Assembly: GCF_001866665.1 (NCBI RefSeq)
Contig: NZ_MLYO01000076.1
Coordinates: 62,001 to 126,000 of the forward strand
Length of the DNA: 64,000 nt
From: Streptomyces monashensis
GTDB taxonomy: Bacteria; Actinomycetota; Actinomycetes; Streptomycetales; Streptomycetaceae
Reading direction: 5' to 3'
Shown here: positions 34,357 to 42,793 of the stretch, piece after piece
Layout of the letters: the number at the start of each line of letters is the position of its first letter
Position numbering within the stretch: position 1 is the stretch's first letter
Notes under the pieces: generated by a model
Told to the model about the DNA's origin: nothing
Seen by the model: the letters and a program-made list of their open reading frames with translations, nothing else
The model's database searches: none
Program-made: the position numbers and the translations under genes

Positions 34357-35961
34357 TCAGACGCGCAGCCAGGCCGCCGTGTCCTGCGGCAGCCGACCCG
34401 CCTCGTCCAGCGGACCGCTGCTCAGCAGGAGTCGGGAGTGCGCGGGGAGGGCGGCGGACGTGGGCGCGAGGTTCACCACGCACAGCACGCCCTCCGCACG
34501 GGCGAAGGCGAGCACACCGCCGGGAGCGGGCAGCCAGGCCAGGGGCGCGTCACCGAAGACCGGGCGGAGGGCGATGGCTTGGCGGTAGAGGGAGAGCATG
34601 GAGTCGGGGTCCCGCTGTTGCCGGTCGACTGCATACGATGTCCAGTCGACCGGCTGCGGCAGCCAGGGATCCTGTGTACTGAATCCCGCATACGACATAC
34701 CGTCGACCCACGGCAGCGGCACCCGGCAGCCGTCGCGCCCGGGGTCCGCTCCATCCGATCTGTGGTACATCGGATCCTGTATACGGTCGACCGGGATCTC
34801 GGCTTCCGGCAGCCCCAGTTCCTCCCCCTGGTACACGTACACCGACCCCGGCAGAGCCAGCGACAGCAGCGCGGCGGCCCTGGCCCGCCGGGTGCCGAGA
34901 GCCAGGTCGGTCGGGGTGCCGAAGGCCTTGGCGGCGAAGTCGAAGCGGGTGTCCGCACGGCCGTAGCGGGTGACCGTGCGGGTGACGTCGTGGTTGCACA
35001 GCACCCAGGTCGGCGGGGCGCCGACGGGGGCGTGCTCGGCGAGGGTGGTGTCGATCGTGGTGCGCAGGCGTGCCGCGTCCCAGGGGCAGGACAGGAAGGA
35101 GAAGTTGAAGGCGGTGTGGAGTTCGTCGGGGCGCAGATAGCGGGCGAACCGTTCGGCATCGGGGAGCCAGACCTCGCCGACGAAGACACCGTCGTACGCG
35201 TCCGCGACGCGCCGCCAGGAGCGGTAGACGTCATGGAGTTCGTCGCGGTCGACGAAGGGGTGCGGGTGGGGGCGGGAGGCCAGGTCGGGCAGGTCCGGGT
35301 CCTTGGCGAGCAGGGCGGCCGAGTCGATACGGACGCCGGCGACGCCCCGCTCGAACCAGAAGCGCAGGATGTCCTCGTGCTCCTGGCGGACCGCCGGGTG
35401 GGCCCAGTTGAGGTCCGGCTGCCCGGGGGTGAACAGGTGCAGGTACCAGTCGCCGTCCGGGAGCCGGGTCCACACCGGTTCGGTGGAGCCGGCGAACTGC
35501 GACGGCCAGTCGTTGGGCGGGAGTTCGCCGTGCGTGCCGCGCCCGGGCCGGAAGTGGAACAGGGCGCGCTCCGGGCTGCCGGGGCCGGCGGCGAGTGCGG
35601 CCCGGAACCAGGGATGCCGGTCGGAGACATGGTTGGGCACGATGTCGACGATGGTGCGGATGCCCGACTCACGTGCCTCGGCGATGAGCTTCTCCGCCTC
35701 GGCGAGGGTGCCGAAGGCCGGGTCGATGGCGCGGTAGTCGGCGACGTCGTAGCCGCCGTCCGTCATCGGTGAGCGGTACCAGGGGCTGAACCACAGGGCG
35801 TCCACGCCGAGTTCGGCGAGGTACGGCAGCCGGGCGCGGACGCCCGCGAGGTCGCCGGTGCCGTCGCCGTCGCCGTCCGCGAAGCTGCGGACGTAGACCT
35901 GGTAGATGACGGCGGTGCGCCACCAGTCGCGGTCCTTGCGGGCAGGGGTGGGCTGTCCCAC
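34357..35961 (-). CDS. Alpha-glucosidase, GH13
   Basis: A 534-residue cytoplasmic GH13 enzyme of the oligo-alpha-glucosidase type, releasing glucose from imported maltose-like sugars. The four conserved regions are present: DIVPNHVSD, GVRIDSAALL (nucleophile D), VFVGEVWLP (acid/base E) and VLCNHDVTRT (third D). The start MGQPTPARKDRDWWR with ATG 35961 is ordinary. It is the last gene of an ABC-importer operon (order on the minus strand: lacI, binding protein, two permeases, glucosidase), the same layout as malR-malEFG-aglA of Streptomyces. The segment encoding the 40 residues or so around QDPMYH to YAVDRQ has AT-rich codons and repeat-like words (see findings). Confidence 0.92.
   Translation of the reverse strand: MGQPTPARKDRDWWRTAVIYQVYVRSFADGDGDGTGDLAGVRARLPYLAELGVDALWFSPWYRSPMTDGGYDVADYRAIDPAFGTLAEAEKLIAEARESGIRTIVDIVPNHVSDRHPWFRAALAAGPGSPERALFHFRPGRGTHGELPPNDWPSQFAGSTEPVWTRLPDGDWYLHLFTPGQPDLNWAHPAVRQEHEDILRFWFERGVAGVRIDSAALLAKDPDLPDLASRPHPHPFVDRDELHDVYRSWRRVADAYDGVFVGEVWLPDAERFARYLRPDELHTAFNFSFLSCPWDAARLRTTIDTTLAEHAPVGAPPTWVLCNHDVTRTVTRYGRADTRFDFAAKAFGTPTDLALGTRRARAAALLSLALPGSVYVYQGEELGLPEAEIPVDRIQDPMYHRSDGADPGRDGCRVPLPWVDGMSYAGFSTQDPWLPQPVDWTSYAVDRQQRDPDSMLSLYRQAIALRPVFGDAPLAWLPAPGGVLAFARAEGVLCVVNLAPTSAALPAHSRLLLSSGPLDEAGRLPQDTAAWLRV
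34621..34653. repeat. In-gene inverted repeat with GTCGAC/GCATAC words
   Basis: Perfect 10-bp arms CCGGTCGACT (34621-34630) and AGTCGACCGG (34644-34653) flank GCATACGATGTCC inside the alpha-glucosidase gene. Related words occur at 34688-34708 and 34789-34803 in the same gene. Confidence 0.75.
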
Positions 35962-35994
35962 GGGGCTTCCCTTTCTGTGGGCGGTGCGGCGGTG

Positions 35995-36870
35995 TCAGCC
36001 CTTGGTGCTGCCCGCGCCGATCCCGGCGATGATGTGCCGCTGGAAGACGAGGAACAGCGCCACCATCGGGATGCTGGCGATCACCATCGCGGCGAGGAGC
36101 ACGGTGAGCTGGATGTTCTGCGACAGCTGGACGAGGGCCACGCTGATCGGCTGTTCGCCGGTGTCGGAGAAGACCATCAGCGGCCACAGGAAGTCCTGCC
36201 AGACGGCGACCAGCGCGAAGATCGACACGACGCCGAGCACGGGCCGGGACATGGGGAGGACGACCGACCGCAGGATGCGCAGCGGGCCGGCGCCGTCGAT
36301 CTCGGCGGCCTCCAGGACGTCGCGTGGCAGCTGGTCGAAGAATCGTTTGAGCAGATAGAGGTTGAAGGCGTTGGCGACGGCCGGCAGCCAGATGGCGAGG
36401 GGGTCGTTGAGCAGGCTGGTGTGGATCAGCGGCAGATCGGCGACGGTCAGGTACTTCGGTACGACCAGGGCCTGCGCCGGGACCATGAGGGTGGCGAGGA
36501 TGCCGCCGAGGATCACCTTGCCGAAGGCCGGTCGCAGCCGGGCCAGGGCGTAGGCGGCGGCCGTGCAGAACACGAGCTGGAACGCCCAGGCGCCGGCCGC
36601 CTGGATGACGGTGTTCCACAGGTGCTGCGGGAGTTGCATCAGGTCCCAGGCGTCGGTGTAGCCGCCGAGGCGCCAGTGGTGCGGGACGAGTGCCGGCGGG
36701 GTCCGGGCCACCTCGTCGGGTGACTTCATTGCGCCGGTGACCATCCAGTAGACCGGGAAGAGGAAGGCGAGCGCGAACAGGACGACGACGGCCGTGAACA
36801 CGGTCCAGTACACCGCCCTGCCGCGCGGGCGGGCGAGGGTGGCCGGGGAGATCAGGGTCCGGGTGGTCAT
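35995..36870 (-). CDS. Sugar ABC transporter permease (MalG-type)
   Basis: A 291-residue inner-membrane permease with six predicted membrane segments and the cytoplasmic EAA loop DVLEAAEIDGAGPLRIL near residue 200, which docks the ATPase (not encoded here; probably MsiK, as usual in Streptomyces). ATG 36870 overlaps the stop of the upstream permease (ATGA). The alpha-glucosidase gene follows after 33 bases. The imported sugar is inferred to be an alpha-glucoside from the adjacent GH13 enzyme. Confidence 0.93.
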   Translation of the reverse strand: MTTRTLISPATLARPRGRAVYWTVFTAVVVLFALAFLFPVYWMVTGAMKSPDEVARTPPALVPHHWRLGGYTDAWDLMQLPQHLWNTVIQAAGAWAFQLVFCTAAAYALARLRPAFGKVILGGILATLMVPAQALVVPKYLTVADLPLIHTSLLNDPLAIWLPAVANAFNLYLLKRFFDQLPRDVLEAAEIDGAGPLRILRSVVLPMSRPVLGVVSIFALVAVWQDFLWPLMVFSDTGEQPISVALVQLSQNIQLTVLLAAMVIASIPMVALFLVFQRHIIAGIGAGSTKG

Positions 36871-37823
36871 GGCGTGTCCCCCTCGCTGCGGGTGAGCCGG
36901 AGGTAGCCGGCGGAGAACGCGCCGAGCAGGACCAGCAGCATGACGCTGAGGGCGCAGGCCCCGCCGAAGTCGTCGTAGAGGAAGGCGTATTTGTAGATGA
37001 GGTAGAGCACGGTGACGGTGGCGTTCTCGGGGCCGCCGCCGGTGATGACGAACGGCTCGGTGAACACCTGCATGGTGGCGATGATCTGAAGGAGCATCAG
37101 CATCAGGAACACGAACCGGGTCTGCGGGACCGTGACGTGCCGGATGCGCTGGAGCAGGTTCGCGCCGTCGAGTTCGGCGGCCTCGTACAGCTCTCCGGGG
37201 ATGGACTGCAGGGCGGCGAGGTAGATCAGGACGGTGCCGCCCATGTTGGCCCACGTGGCCACGACGACCAGGGAGACGAGGGCGGTGTCGGTGCCGTTGG
37301 ACCAGTTCGAGGTGGGCAGGTGGAGGAAGCGCAGCGCCTCGTTGGCGAGGCCGGCCCCGGGGTCGTAGAACCACTTCCACAGCAGGGCGCTGACCACCGG
37401 CGGGATCATCACCGGCAGATAGACCGCGACCCGGAAGAAGGCCTTGGCGTGCCGCAGTTCGTTGAGGACGAGGGCGAGGAGGAAGGGGACGGCGAAGCCG
37501 ATGAGCAGGGCGAGCAGGGTGAAGGCGAGGGTGTTGCGCCAGGCCGCGCCGAACTCGGGATCGTGCAGGACGCGGGTGAAGTTGGCGGTGCCGGCCCACT
37601 GGGGTTTCGAGCCGGGTGTGTACTTCTGGAAGGCGATGACGACCGCGCGAACCGCCGGGTACCAGGAGAACAGGGCGAAGCAGACGAGGGCGCCGAGGAG
37701 GAAGGCGTAGGCGCGGGCCTGGTCGGCGATCCGGCGCCGCCTCCGGCCGCCTGCCGGGGGCGGCGCCGGGTCCGGGAGGGCGGCGGCCCTCGGCACGGGC
37801 CGCCGCTCGGCCGTCTTCGTCAT
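36867..37823 (-). CDS. Sugar ABC transporter permease (MalF-type)
   Basis: A 318-residue permease. A cytoplasmic Pro/Arg-rich N-terminus (about 35 residues) leads to six membrane segments and the EAA loop ELYEAAELDGANLLQRI near residue 220. It pairs with the following MalG-type permease. ATG 37823 lies 5 bases downstream of the binding-protein stop. It shares the four-gene transport operon. Confidence 0.93.
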   Translation of the reverse strand: MTKTAERRPVPRAAALPDPAPPPAGGRRRRRIADQARAYAFLLGALVCFALFSWYPAVRAVVIAFQKYTPGSKPQWAGTANFTRVLHDPEFGAAWRNTLAFTLLALLIGFAVPFLLALVLNELRHAKAFFRVAVYLPVMIPPVVSALLWKWFYDPGAGLANEALRFLHLPTSNWSNGTDTALVSLVVVATWANMGGTVLIYLAALQSIPGELYEAAELDGANLLQRIRHVTVPQTRFVFLMLMLLQIIATMQVFTEPFVITGGGPENATVTVLYLIYKYAFLYDDFGGACALSVMLLVLLGAFSAGYLRLTRSEGDTP

Positions 37824-37828
37824 CGCCC

Positions 37829-39181
37829 TCAGCCCCGGGCCAGGATGCTGTCGATCTTGCCGGAGGCGTCCTTCAGGAGCTGGTCGATGTCGGCGTCCTT
37901 CTCGGTGAGGACGGCGGAGACGGCGGCGTCGAGGACGGAGTAGATCTGCTGGGCGTCCGGTGGCTCTATCTTCATCGCCAGGTGCTGGTCGCCGTCGAGG
38001 AAGGCCTGGTAGTTGCCCACCGGGACATTGGCGTTGGCCTTCTTGGCCCGCTGGTCCCTGGCGTCGGCGGCGCCGGTGAACAGGCGCGGTTCGGGCAGTC
38101 CGACGGGGGCGTTGTGTTGTCTGGCGCGGGCGTAGTCGCCGAGGAAGCCCGATCCGGGGGTGAGGAACATGTGGTCCAGCCACTTCAGGCCGGCGCGGAT
38201 CTGGGCGGGTGTGTCGTGCCGGTTGAACATGTAGCCGTCGCCGCCGATGAGCGTGCCCTTGCCGCCGGGCATGGGGCCGATGGCGATGTCGTCGTAGTGC
38301 GCGCCCTTCTCCTTGACCAGGATCGGGATGTTGTCCGGGGCGGCGAGATACATGCCGAGCTTGCCCGAACCCATCATCTGCTGCACGTCGTTGATGACGA
38401 GGAGCTGTTTGCTGCCCATGGAGTCGTCGGTCCACCGCATGTCGTGCAGGTTCCGCAGGACGGCGTGGGCCTCGGGGGTGTCGATCGTGGCCTTCTTGCC
38501 GTCGGGGGCGACGACGTCGCCGCCCTGTGCGTACAGCTCGGCGGTGAAGTGCCAGCCGCCCTGGTTCTGTGCGCTGTAGTCGGCGTATCCGACGGTGCCG
38601 CCGCCGAGGGCGGCGATCTTCTTGGCGTCGGCGCGGACCTCGTTCCAGGTGGTGGGCGGCCGGCCGGGGTCGAGGCCGGCCTTCTGGAAGAGTGTGCGGT
38701 TGTAGATCAGCCCCATACTGTATCCAGTACGCGGTATACCGTAGACTTTTCCGTCGACGGTGTAGATGTCCCGCAGCTGCTTCTGCAGAGTGCCGTAGGA
38801 CGGCAACTCCTTGAGGTACGGCGTGAGATCGGCAGCCTGATGGATGTCCACGACGTGCCGGGCGTCGGTGAAGTAGGTGTAGAAGACGTCTTCCATCTGG
38901 CCGCCGGCGAGCTTGGCGTCGAAGGTCTTCGGGTCCTGGCAGGGGAAGGCGTCGTGCGGGACGACGTCGATGTCCGGGTTCCGCTTCTCGAAGGAGGCGA
39001 CGTCCGCCTCGAAGAAGCCGCGGTCGACCTCGGCGCTCCTGGGCGGCTCGCAGTTGACGGTGATACGGGTCTTGCCGCTCGCCGAGCCGCTACCACCGGA
39101 CCCGCAGGCGGTGGCGGCGAGGGCGAGCGAGGAACAGACGCCGATCGCGACGACGGTACGGCGGAACCCGGTGCTTCTCAT
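37829..39181 (-). CDS. Sugar-binding lipoprotein of ABC transporter
   Basis: A 450-residue extracellular solute-binding protein (family 1). The signal peptide ends with lipobox LAATAC, so it is anchored outside the membrane. Typical features are FEKRNPDIDVVPH, DVFYTYF, GKVYGIP, SMGLIYNRTLFQKAGLDP and a C-terminal SVLDAAVSAVLTEK. ATG 39181 has CAGGGGG upstream; a start at 39202 is less likely. It is first in the transport operon, next to a LacI regulator. The stretch around YTVDGKVYGIPRTGYSMG uses AT-rich codons and contains palindromes GGTATACC and CCGTCGACGG (38733-38760). Confidence 0.92.
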   Translation of the reverse strand: MRSTGFRRTVVAIGVCSSLALAATACGSGGSGSASGKTRITVNCEPPRSAEVDRGFFEADVASFEKRNPDIDVVPHDAFPCQDPKTFDAKLAGGQMEDVFYTYFTDARHVVDIHQAADLTPYLKELPSYGTLQKQLRDIYTVDGKVYGIPRTGYSMGLIYNRTLFQKAGLDPGRPPTTWNEVRADAKKIAALGGGTVGYADYSAQNQGGWHFTAELYAQGGDVVAPDGKKATIDTPEAHAVLRNLHDMRWTDDSMGSKQLLVINDVQQMMGSGKLGMYLAAPDNIPILVKEKGAHYDDIAIGPMPGGKGTLIGGDGYMFNRHDTPAQIRAGLKWLDHMFLTPGSGFLGDYARARQHNAPVGLPEPRLFTGAADARDQRAKKANANVPVGNYQAFLDGDQHLAMKIEPPDAQQIYSVLDAAVSAVLTEKDADIDQLLKDASGKIDSILARG

Positions 39182-39322
39182 CGGTGGACCCCCTGATGGC
39201 ACTCATGACAGGAGCGGTGGGCGCCGCACACTCAAGCACCGCCGGCACCGTGCCGCAAGATGTCGCGCGAACTATGAAATTATTCAACAGTATTCCGGAT
39301 CTCCTCGATCCAGGCACGGAAC

Positions 39323-40321
39323 TCAGTCGCGCGGGGCCTGTCCGGTGGAGCCGCGGACCACCAACTCGGGCTCGAACAGCAGCTCTTCGGCGGGCACGGC
39401 GGTGCCGCCGATCCGCGCGTTCAGAAGCTCGACGGCCGCGCGCCCCATGGCCTCGATGGGCTGGCGGACGGTGGTCAGCGGGGGCTCGGTGCAGTTCATG
39501 AAGGCCGAGTCGTCGTAGCCGACGACCGAGATCCGCCCCGGGACGTCGTACCCCTTGCGGCGTGCGGCCCGGACCGCGCCGAGCGCGAGGGGGTCGCTGG
39601 CGCAGACGATGCCGGTGACCCCGCGGTCGATCAGCCGGGCCGCCGCCGCGTGCCCGCCCTCCAGGGAGAAGATCGCGCGCGCCACGAACTCCTCCGGAAG
39701 ATCGGGGCGGATGGCGCGCGCGGCGGCCAGTTTGCGCGCCGAGGGCACATGGTCGCCGGGGCCGAGGAGCAAGCCGATGCGCTCGTGGCCGAGGGAGGCC
39801 AGATGCCGCCAGGCCTGCTCGACGGCGACGGCGTCGTCGCAGGACACGCCCGGGAATCCGAGGTGTTCGATGGCCGCGTTGACCAGCACGACGGGGATGT
39901 TGCGCTCGGCGAGCAGCCGGTAGTGGTCGTGCGGGGCGTCGGCCTGCGCGTACAGGCCGCCGGCGAACACGACGCCGGAGACCTGCTGCTGGAGCAGCAG
40001 CTCGACGTAGTCCGCCTCCGACACGCCGCCCTTGGTCTGCGTGCAGAGCACGGGCGTGAGCCCGAGCTGGGCGAGCGCGCCGCCGATGACCTCGGCGAAC
40101 GCGGGGAAGATGGGGTTCTGCAGCTCCGGCAGGACGAGGCCGACGAGACGGGCGCGTTCACCGCGCAGCTGGGTGGGGCGTTCGTAGCCGAGGACGTCGA
40201 GCGCCGTCAGGACCGCCTGCCGGGTGGCCTCCGAGACCCCTGGCTTGCCGTTGAGCACCCGGCTGACCGTGGCCTCGCTGACCCCGACTTTCTTCGCCAC
40301 TTCCGCAAGTCGTCGCGTCAT
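39323..40321 (-). CDS. LacI-family regulator of the alpha-glucoside operon (MalR-like)
   Basis: A 332-residue LacI-family repressor. The helix-turn-helix RLAEVAKKVGVSEATVSRVLNGKPGVSEATR is very close to Streptomyces MalR, and the effector domain ends with PPLTTVRQPIEAMGRAAVELL and FEPELVVRGSTGQAPRD. It lies directly upstream of the binding protein, permeases and alpha-glucosidase on the same strand and probably represses them in the absence of alpha-glucosides. ATG 40321 is at the conserved N-terminus. Its leader carries repeated ACGCAAGC words that look like its own operators. Confidence 0.92.
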   Translation of the reverse strand: MTRRLAEVAKKVGVSEATVSRVLNGKPGVSEATRQAVLTALDVLGYERPTQLRGERARLVGLVLPELQNPIFPAFAEVIGGALAQLGLTPVLCTQTKGGVSEADYVELLLQQQVSGVVFAGGLYAQADAPHDHYRLLAERNIPVVLVNAAIEHLGFPGVSCDDAVAVEQAWRHLASLGHERIGLLLGPGDHVPSARKLAAARAIRPDLPEEFVARAIFSLEGGHAAAARLIDRGVTGIVCASDPLALGAVRAARRKGYDVPGRISVVGYDDSAFMNCTEPPLTTVRQPIEAMGRAAVELLNARIGGTAVPAEELLFEPELVVRGSTGQAPRD

Positions 40322-40323
40322 GA

Positions 40324-40360
40324 ACGCAAGCGTAACGCAAGCCACGCAAATGGCTTGCGT
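40324..40360. promoter_or_regulatory. Candidate MalR-like operators (ACGCAAGC repeats)
   Basis: ACGCAAGC occurs at 40324 and 40335, and ACGCAAGCC (40335-40343) forms a perfect inverted repeat with GGCTTGCGT (40352-40360). Streptomyces MalR-type sites also use CTTGC words. The position directly before the lacI start suggests autoregulation. Confidence 0.6.
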
Positions 40361-40449
40361 AGGGAATGAGCGCTCCCGGCCCGGTGCCGCTGATCCGGTG
40401 CTGCTGCCGACCCGGCGCCGCCGGTGACCTGAACACCGGCGGTGCCGGG

Positions 40450-41121
40450 TCAGTCCTGGGGTGCGGGTACGACCGTGAGGTGGGCCGCCGTACCGCGTGC
40501 GCGCCGCGGGCGGCGCACGGGGGCCGCGGGGCGGCGGGCGTCGCGCAGGACCATCGTCAGGCGCCGGTAGCCGAGTTCGCGCAGGGCCTGCGGGGTCTCG
40601 TCGACGACCCGGCACTCGGTGGGGCCCCGGCGCGGGTCGGGGTGGTGCAGCAGCCGGACGGCGCCGTCGAGCCGGGTGGCGTGCTCGCCGACGGCCCGCA
40701 TCCAGTGCGGCAGGCCCTGCCGGTAGGCGGCTTCCATGATCGGGTCCTGGGCGATGTCCCGGCGGACGGACTGGAGTTCGTGGTCGTGGCCGTATGTCTC
40801 CAGCGCGGTCCTCAGGTGCGCCAGCATCGGCAGGCACCAGCCCGGCTCGTGCTCGCCGAGGACCTCGGCCGCGTCCGGGTGGAAGAGCACGAACCGCAGG
40901 AAGCTGTCCCCGGGCATGGCCGTCGGATGCGGGCGCACACCGCGGAAGAGCGTGGCGTAGGCACCGTTGGCCATGACCACGTCCCAGCGGTGGTCCACGA
41001 CCAGGGAGGGCAGCGCGAGGGATTCCAGCAGTACCGCGTAGTCCTGGAGATACGCCTGGGTGTCGCACGCATCGGGGACGGGCCGCGGTGCCGGCCGCTG
41101 CCCTCCTGCCTGATGTGCCAT
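40450..41121 (-). CDS. MmyB-like ligand-binding-domain protein without HTH
   Basis: A 223-residue protein consisting of the PAS-like ligand-binding domain that normally follows an N-terminal helix-turn-helix in MmyB-type regulators. Recognisable parts are LESLALPSLVVDHRWDVVMANGAYATLF, DSFLRFVLFHPDAAEVL, and a C-terminal RLLHHPDPRRGP...ALRELGYRRLTMVL. The DNA-binding half is absent from the start chosen, and none is encoded just upstream. It is divergent from an XRE regulator, which could be its partner. AGAGGGG lies about 10 bases before ATG 41121. A basic C-terminus (ARRPAAPVRRPRRARG) is notable. Confidence 0.75.
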   Translation of the reverse strand: MAHQAGGQRPAPRPVPDACDTQAYLQDYAVLLESLALPSLVVDHRWDVVMANGAYATLFRGVRPHPTAMPGDSFLRFVLFHPDAAEVLGEHEPGWCLPMLAHLRTALETYGHDHELQSVRRDIAQDPIMEAAYRQGLPHWMRAVGEHATRLDGAVRLLHHPDPRRGPTECRVVDETPQALRELGYRRLTMVLRDARRPAAPVRRPRRARGTAAHLTVVPAPQD

Positions 41122-41233
41122 CGGGAGGTCACCCCTCTTGCCTCTGCGGCCTGACGCGGCCCCTGCGATCCTGCGACTCGGTCCTGTGGGATGTCAACTA
41201 TCGTGGCATTTCTTGCCTGTTGACGGCTGAAAT

Positions 41234-41251
41234 TCGCCACAGTTGTGGCGA
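41234..41251. promoter_or_regulatory. 18-bp palindrome between MmyB-like and XRE genes
   Basis: TCGCCACA-GT-TGTGGCGA has perfect 8-bp arms. It lies in the middle of the 267-base divergent region, suiting a dimeric XRE regulator. Confidence 0.6.
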
Positions 41252-41388
41252 CACCTGGATGTGAGTTCGAGGCACCGGCTACTCTCCGGGAACATCACGG
41301 CGACCGCTCGCGAGAAGCCGGGAGACACGGACGCATCCGGGACGCACGGACGCATCGGAAACCCTCGAGAGACGTAGGAGTTCTGTCG

Positions 41389-42045
41389 GTGACGGATGGC
41401 TACGAGGATCCGGGCGCCACGGCGACCGCCCAGCTGCCGGCCGTCGTCGCCCGCGTCACCGCGCTCGCCGACCGACTCGGTGTGGCGCACTCCGAGGTCT
41501 TCTGCGTCGGACGGCTCTCCGTGGCCTGCGGCGTGCCCGAGCCGGTGGTCAAGGCCCTGCTCAGCGGGCGCCCCGCGGGCGAACCGGACGTCCAGGCACG
41601 CTTCTTGCAGCGCCTCGGCCTGCTGCGCCGCACCCGGCTGAAGCCGGGCGGCCGCAAGTACACCCAGCAGGAGATAGCCGACGGCGCGGGCATGTCCCGG
41701 CAGCAGGCCGGCGCCCTCATCAACGGCGACCGCCGGCCCACCATGGAGCACTGCGACGCGCTCCAGCGCTTCTTCCGGGTGCACGCCGGTTTCCTGACCG
41801 CCGAGGACCCCGAGGCGCTGGCGGGTGCGCTGCAACGCACCGAGCAGGAGCTGCTGACGAAGCTCGCCGACCGCGAGCGGGCCGCCGCCTCGGCCGCCGA
41901 GGACCCGCTGGAGCGGCTGCTCCAGGACCACGGAGTGCGCGGAATCGCCTGGCGGGCGGCGCAGTTGCCGACGGACCAGCACCGGGACAAGGTCGCGGAG
42001 TGGCTGGACATGCTGCTGGAGAGCGTCAAACGGCCCGAGTCGTGA
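41389..42045 (+). CDS. XRE-family regulator paired with metallopeptidase
   Basis: A 218-residue regulator with a central helix-turn-helix of the XRE/Cro type (YTQQEIADGAGMSRQQAGALINGDRRP, about residues 90-117), an N-terminal helical part that may be a second degenerate HTH (VFCVGRLSVACGVPEPVVKALLSG), and a C-terminal helical region. GTG 41389 has AGGAG 9 bases upstream. Its stop overlaps the start of an ImmA/IrrE-like peptidase by 4 bases. By analogy with ImmR/ImmA the peptidase may cleave and inactivate this repressor. No phage genes are nearby, so it appears to be a resident regulatory pair. Confidence 0.82.
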   Translation: MTDGYEDPGATATAQLPAVVARVTALADRLGVAHSEVFCVGRLSVACGVPEPVVKALLSGRPAGEPDVQARFLQRLGLLRRTRLKPGGRKYTQQEIADGAGMSRQQAGALINGDRRPTMEHCDALQRFFRVHAGFLTAEDPEALAGALQRTEQELLTKLADRERAAASAAEDPLERLLQDHGVRGIAWRAAQLPTDQHRDKVAEWLDMLLESVKRPES

Positions 42046-42617
42046 ACCTGGGGAGGACTGTGGGCATCGGCAGGGACATGCGCCGGCTGTGCAACGAGCT
42101 GGTGGGCGGGCTGGCCCTGCCCGTGCCGGCGCCGCCGCGCGAGCTGTACCGTGCGCTGTGCGAGGAGATGAGCCTGCGCCGCGGCCGCCCGGTCCACTTC
42201 CGTACGGCTCCCTTCCCGTCCGGTACGGCGAGCGGGCTGTGGCTGGATCTGACCGATCGCGACATCGTCGTCGTGGAGGAACGCACCGCTCCCGGACACC
42301 AGTTGGTGATCCTCGGGCACGAGCTGTGGCACATGCAGGCGGACCACCGCGGGCACCACGTGGGCGGGATGGGGGTCGCCACCCGGCTGCTGGACGACGA
42401 CACCGACCGGACCGCGCTCCAGGCCGCGGTGCAGCGGGTCGCGGCCCGCACCCGGTTCGAGCTGGCCGACGAGCGGCAGGCCGAGACCTTCGGGCTCCTC
42501 CTGGCCAGCAAGTGCCGTACCTGGCTGGACGGTTCGGCGCTGCGCGGCCCGGTGCAGCGCGACGACGTGGCGGGCCGGATCGAGGCGAGCCTGGGCTACC
42601 CCGGCCCCCAGGGCTGA
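42042..42617 (+). CDS. ImmA/IrrE-like zinc metallopeptidase
   Basis: A 191-residue protein with the zinc-peptidase motif HELWH at residues 93-97 (in ILGHELWHMQADHRG) and a downstream DERQAETFGLLLASK helix giving a possible third ligand, as in the ImmA/IrrE (M78-like) family. Preceding segments (RPVHFRTAPFPSGTASGLWLDL; DIVVVEERT) match the family's beta-strands. GTG 42042 overlaps the XRE stop (GTGA); GTG 42060 or ATG 42078 are alternatives. It is often annotated as a toxin component, but the family function is regulated proteolysis of a repressor. Cytoplasmic. Confidence 0.8.
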   Translation: MNLGRTVGIGRDMRRLCNELVGGLALPVPAPPRELYRALCEEMSLRRGRPVHFRTAPFPSGTASGLWLDLTDRDIVVVEERTAPGHQLVILGHELWHMQADHRGHHVGGMGVATRLLDDDTDRTALQAAVQRVAARTRFELADERQAETFGLLLASKCRTWLDGSALRGPVQRDDVAGRIEASLGYPGPQG

Positions 42618-42711
42618 CACACCGCCGCGCCCGGTCCTACGGGGCGCCGCACCCCGGCACCTGGGGTCCGGGCTGCGCCGAGCGGGCGATCCGGGGCGCA
42701 GCCGGAGGGCG

Positions 42712-42734
42712 TTGTCAGTGGTGGGCGGCAAGCT
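42712..42734 (+). promoter_or_regulatory. RecA-NDp/PafBC-type promoter of the 75-aa gene
   Basis: TTGTCAGTG (42712-42720), 8 bases, CAAGCT (42729-42734), 59 bases before the start of the small gene. It is the best placed of the three such sites in the window. Confidence 0.6.
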
Positions 42735-42793
42735 GGTGGTGTGCGCCCGCCGCGGGGCGTACACCGCGACGCCTACCCGGGGAGAGCCGACCG

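Noticed and set aside
42042..42617. Toxin of a classical toxin-antitoxin system
   Set aside because: The HELWH motif and family point to an ImmA/IrrE protease; there is no toxin fold or small antitoxin.
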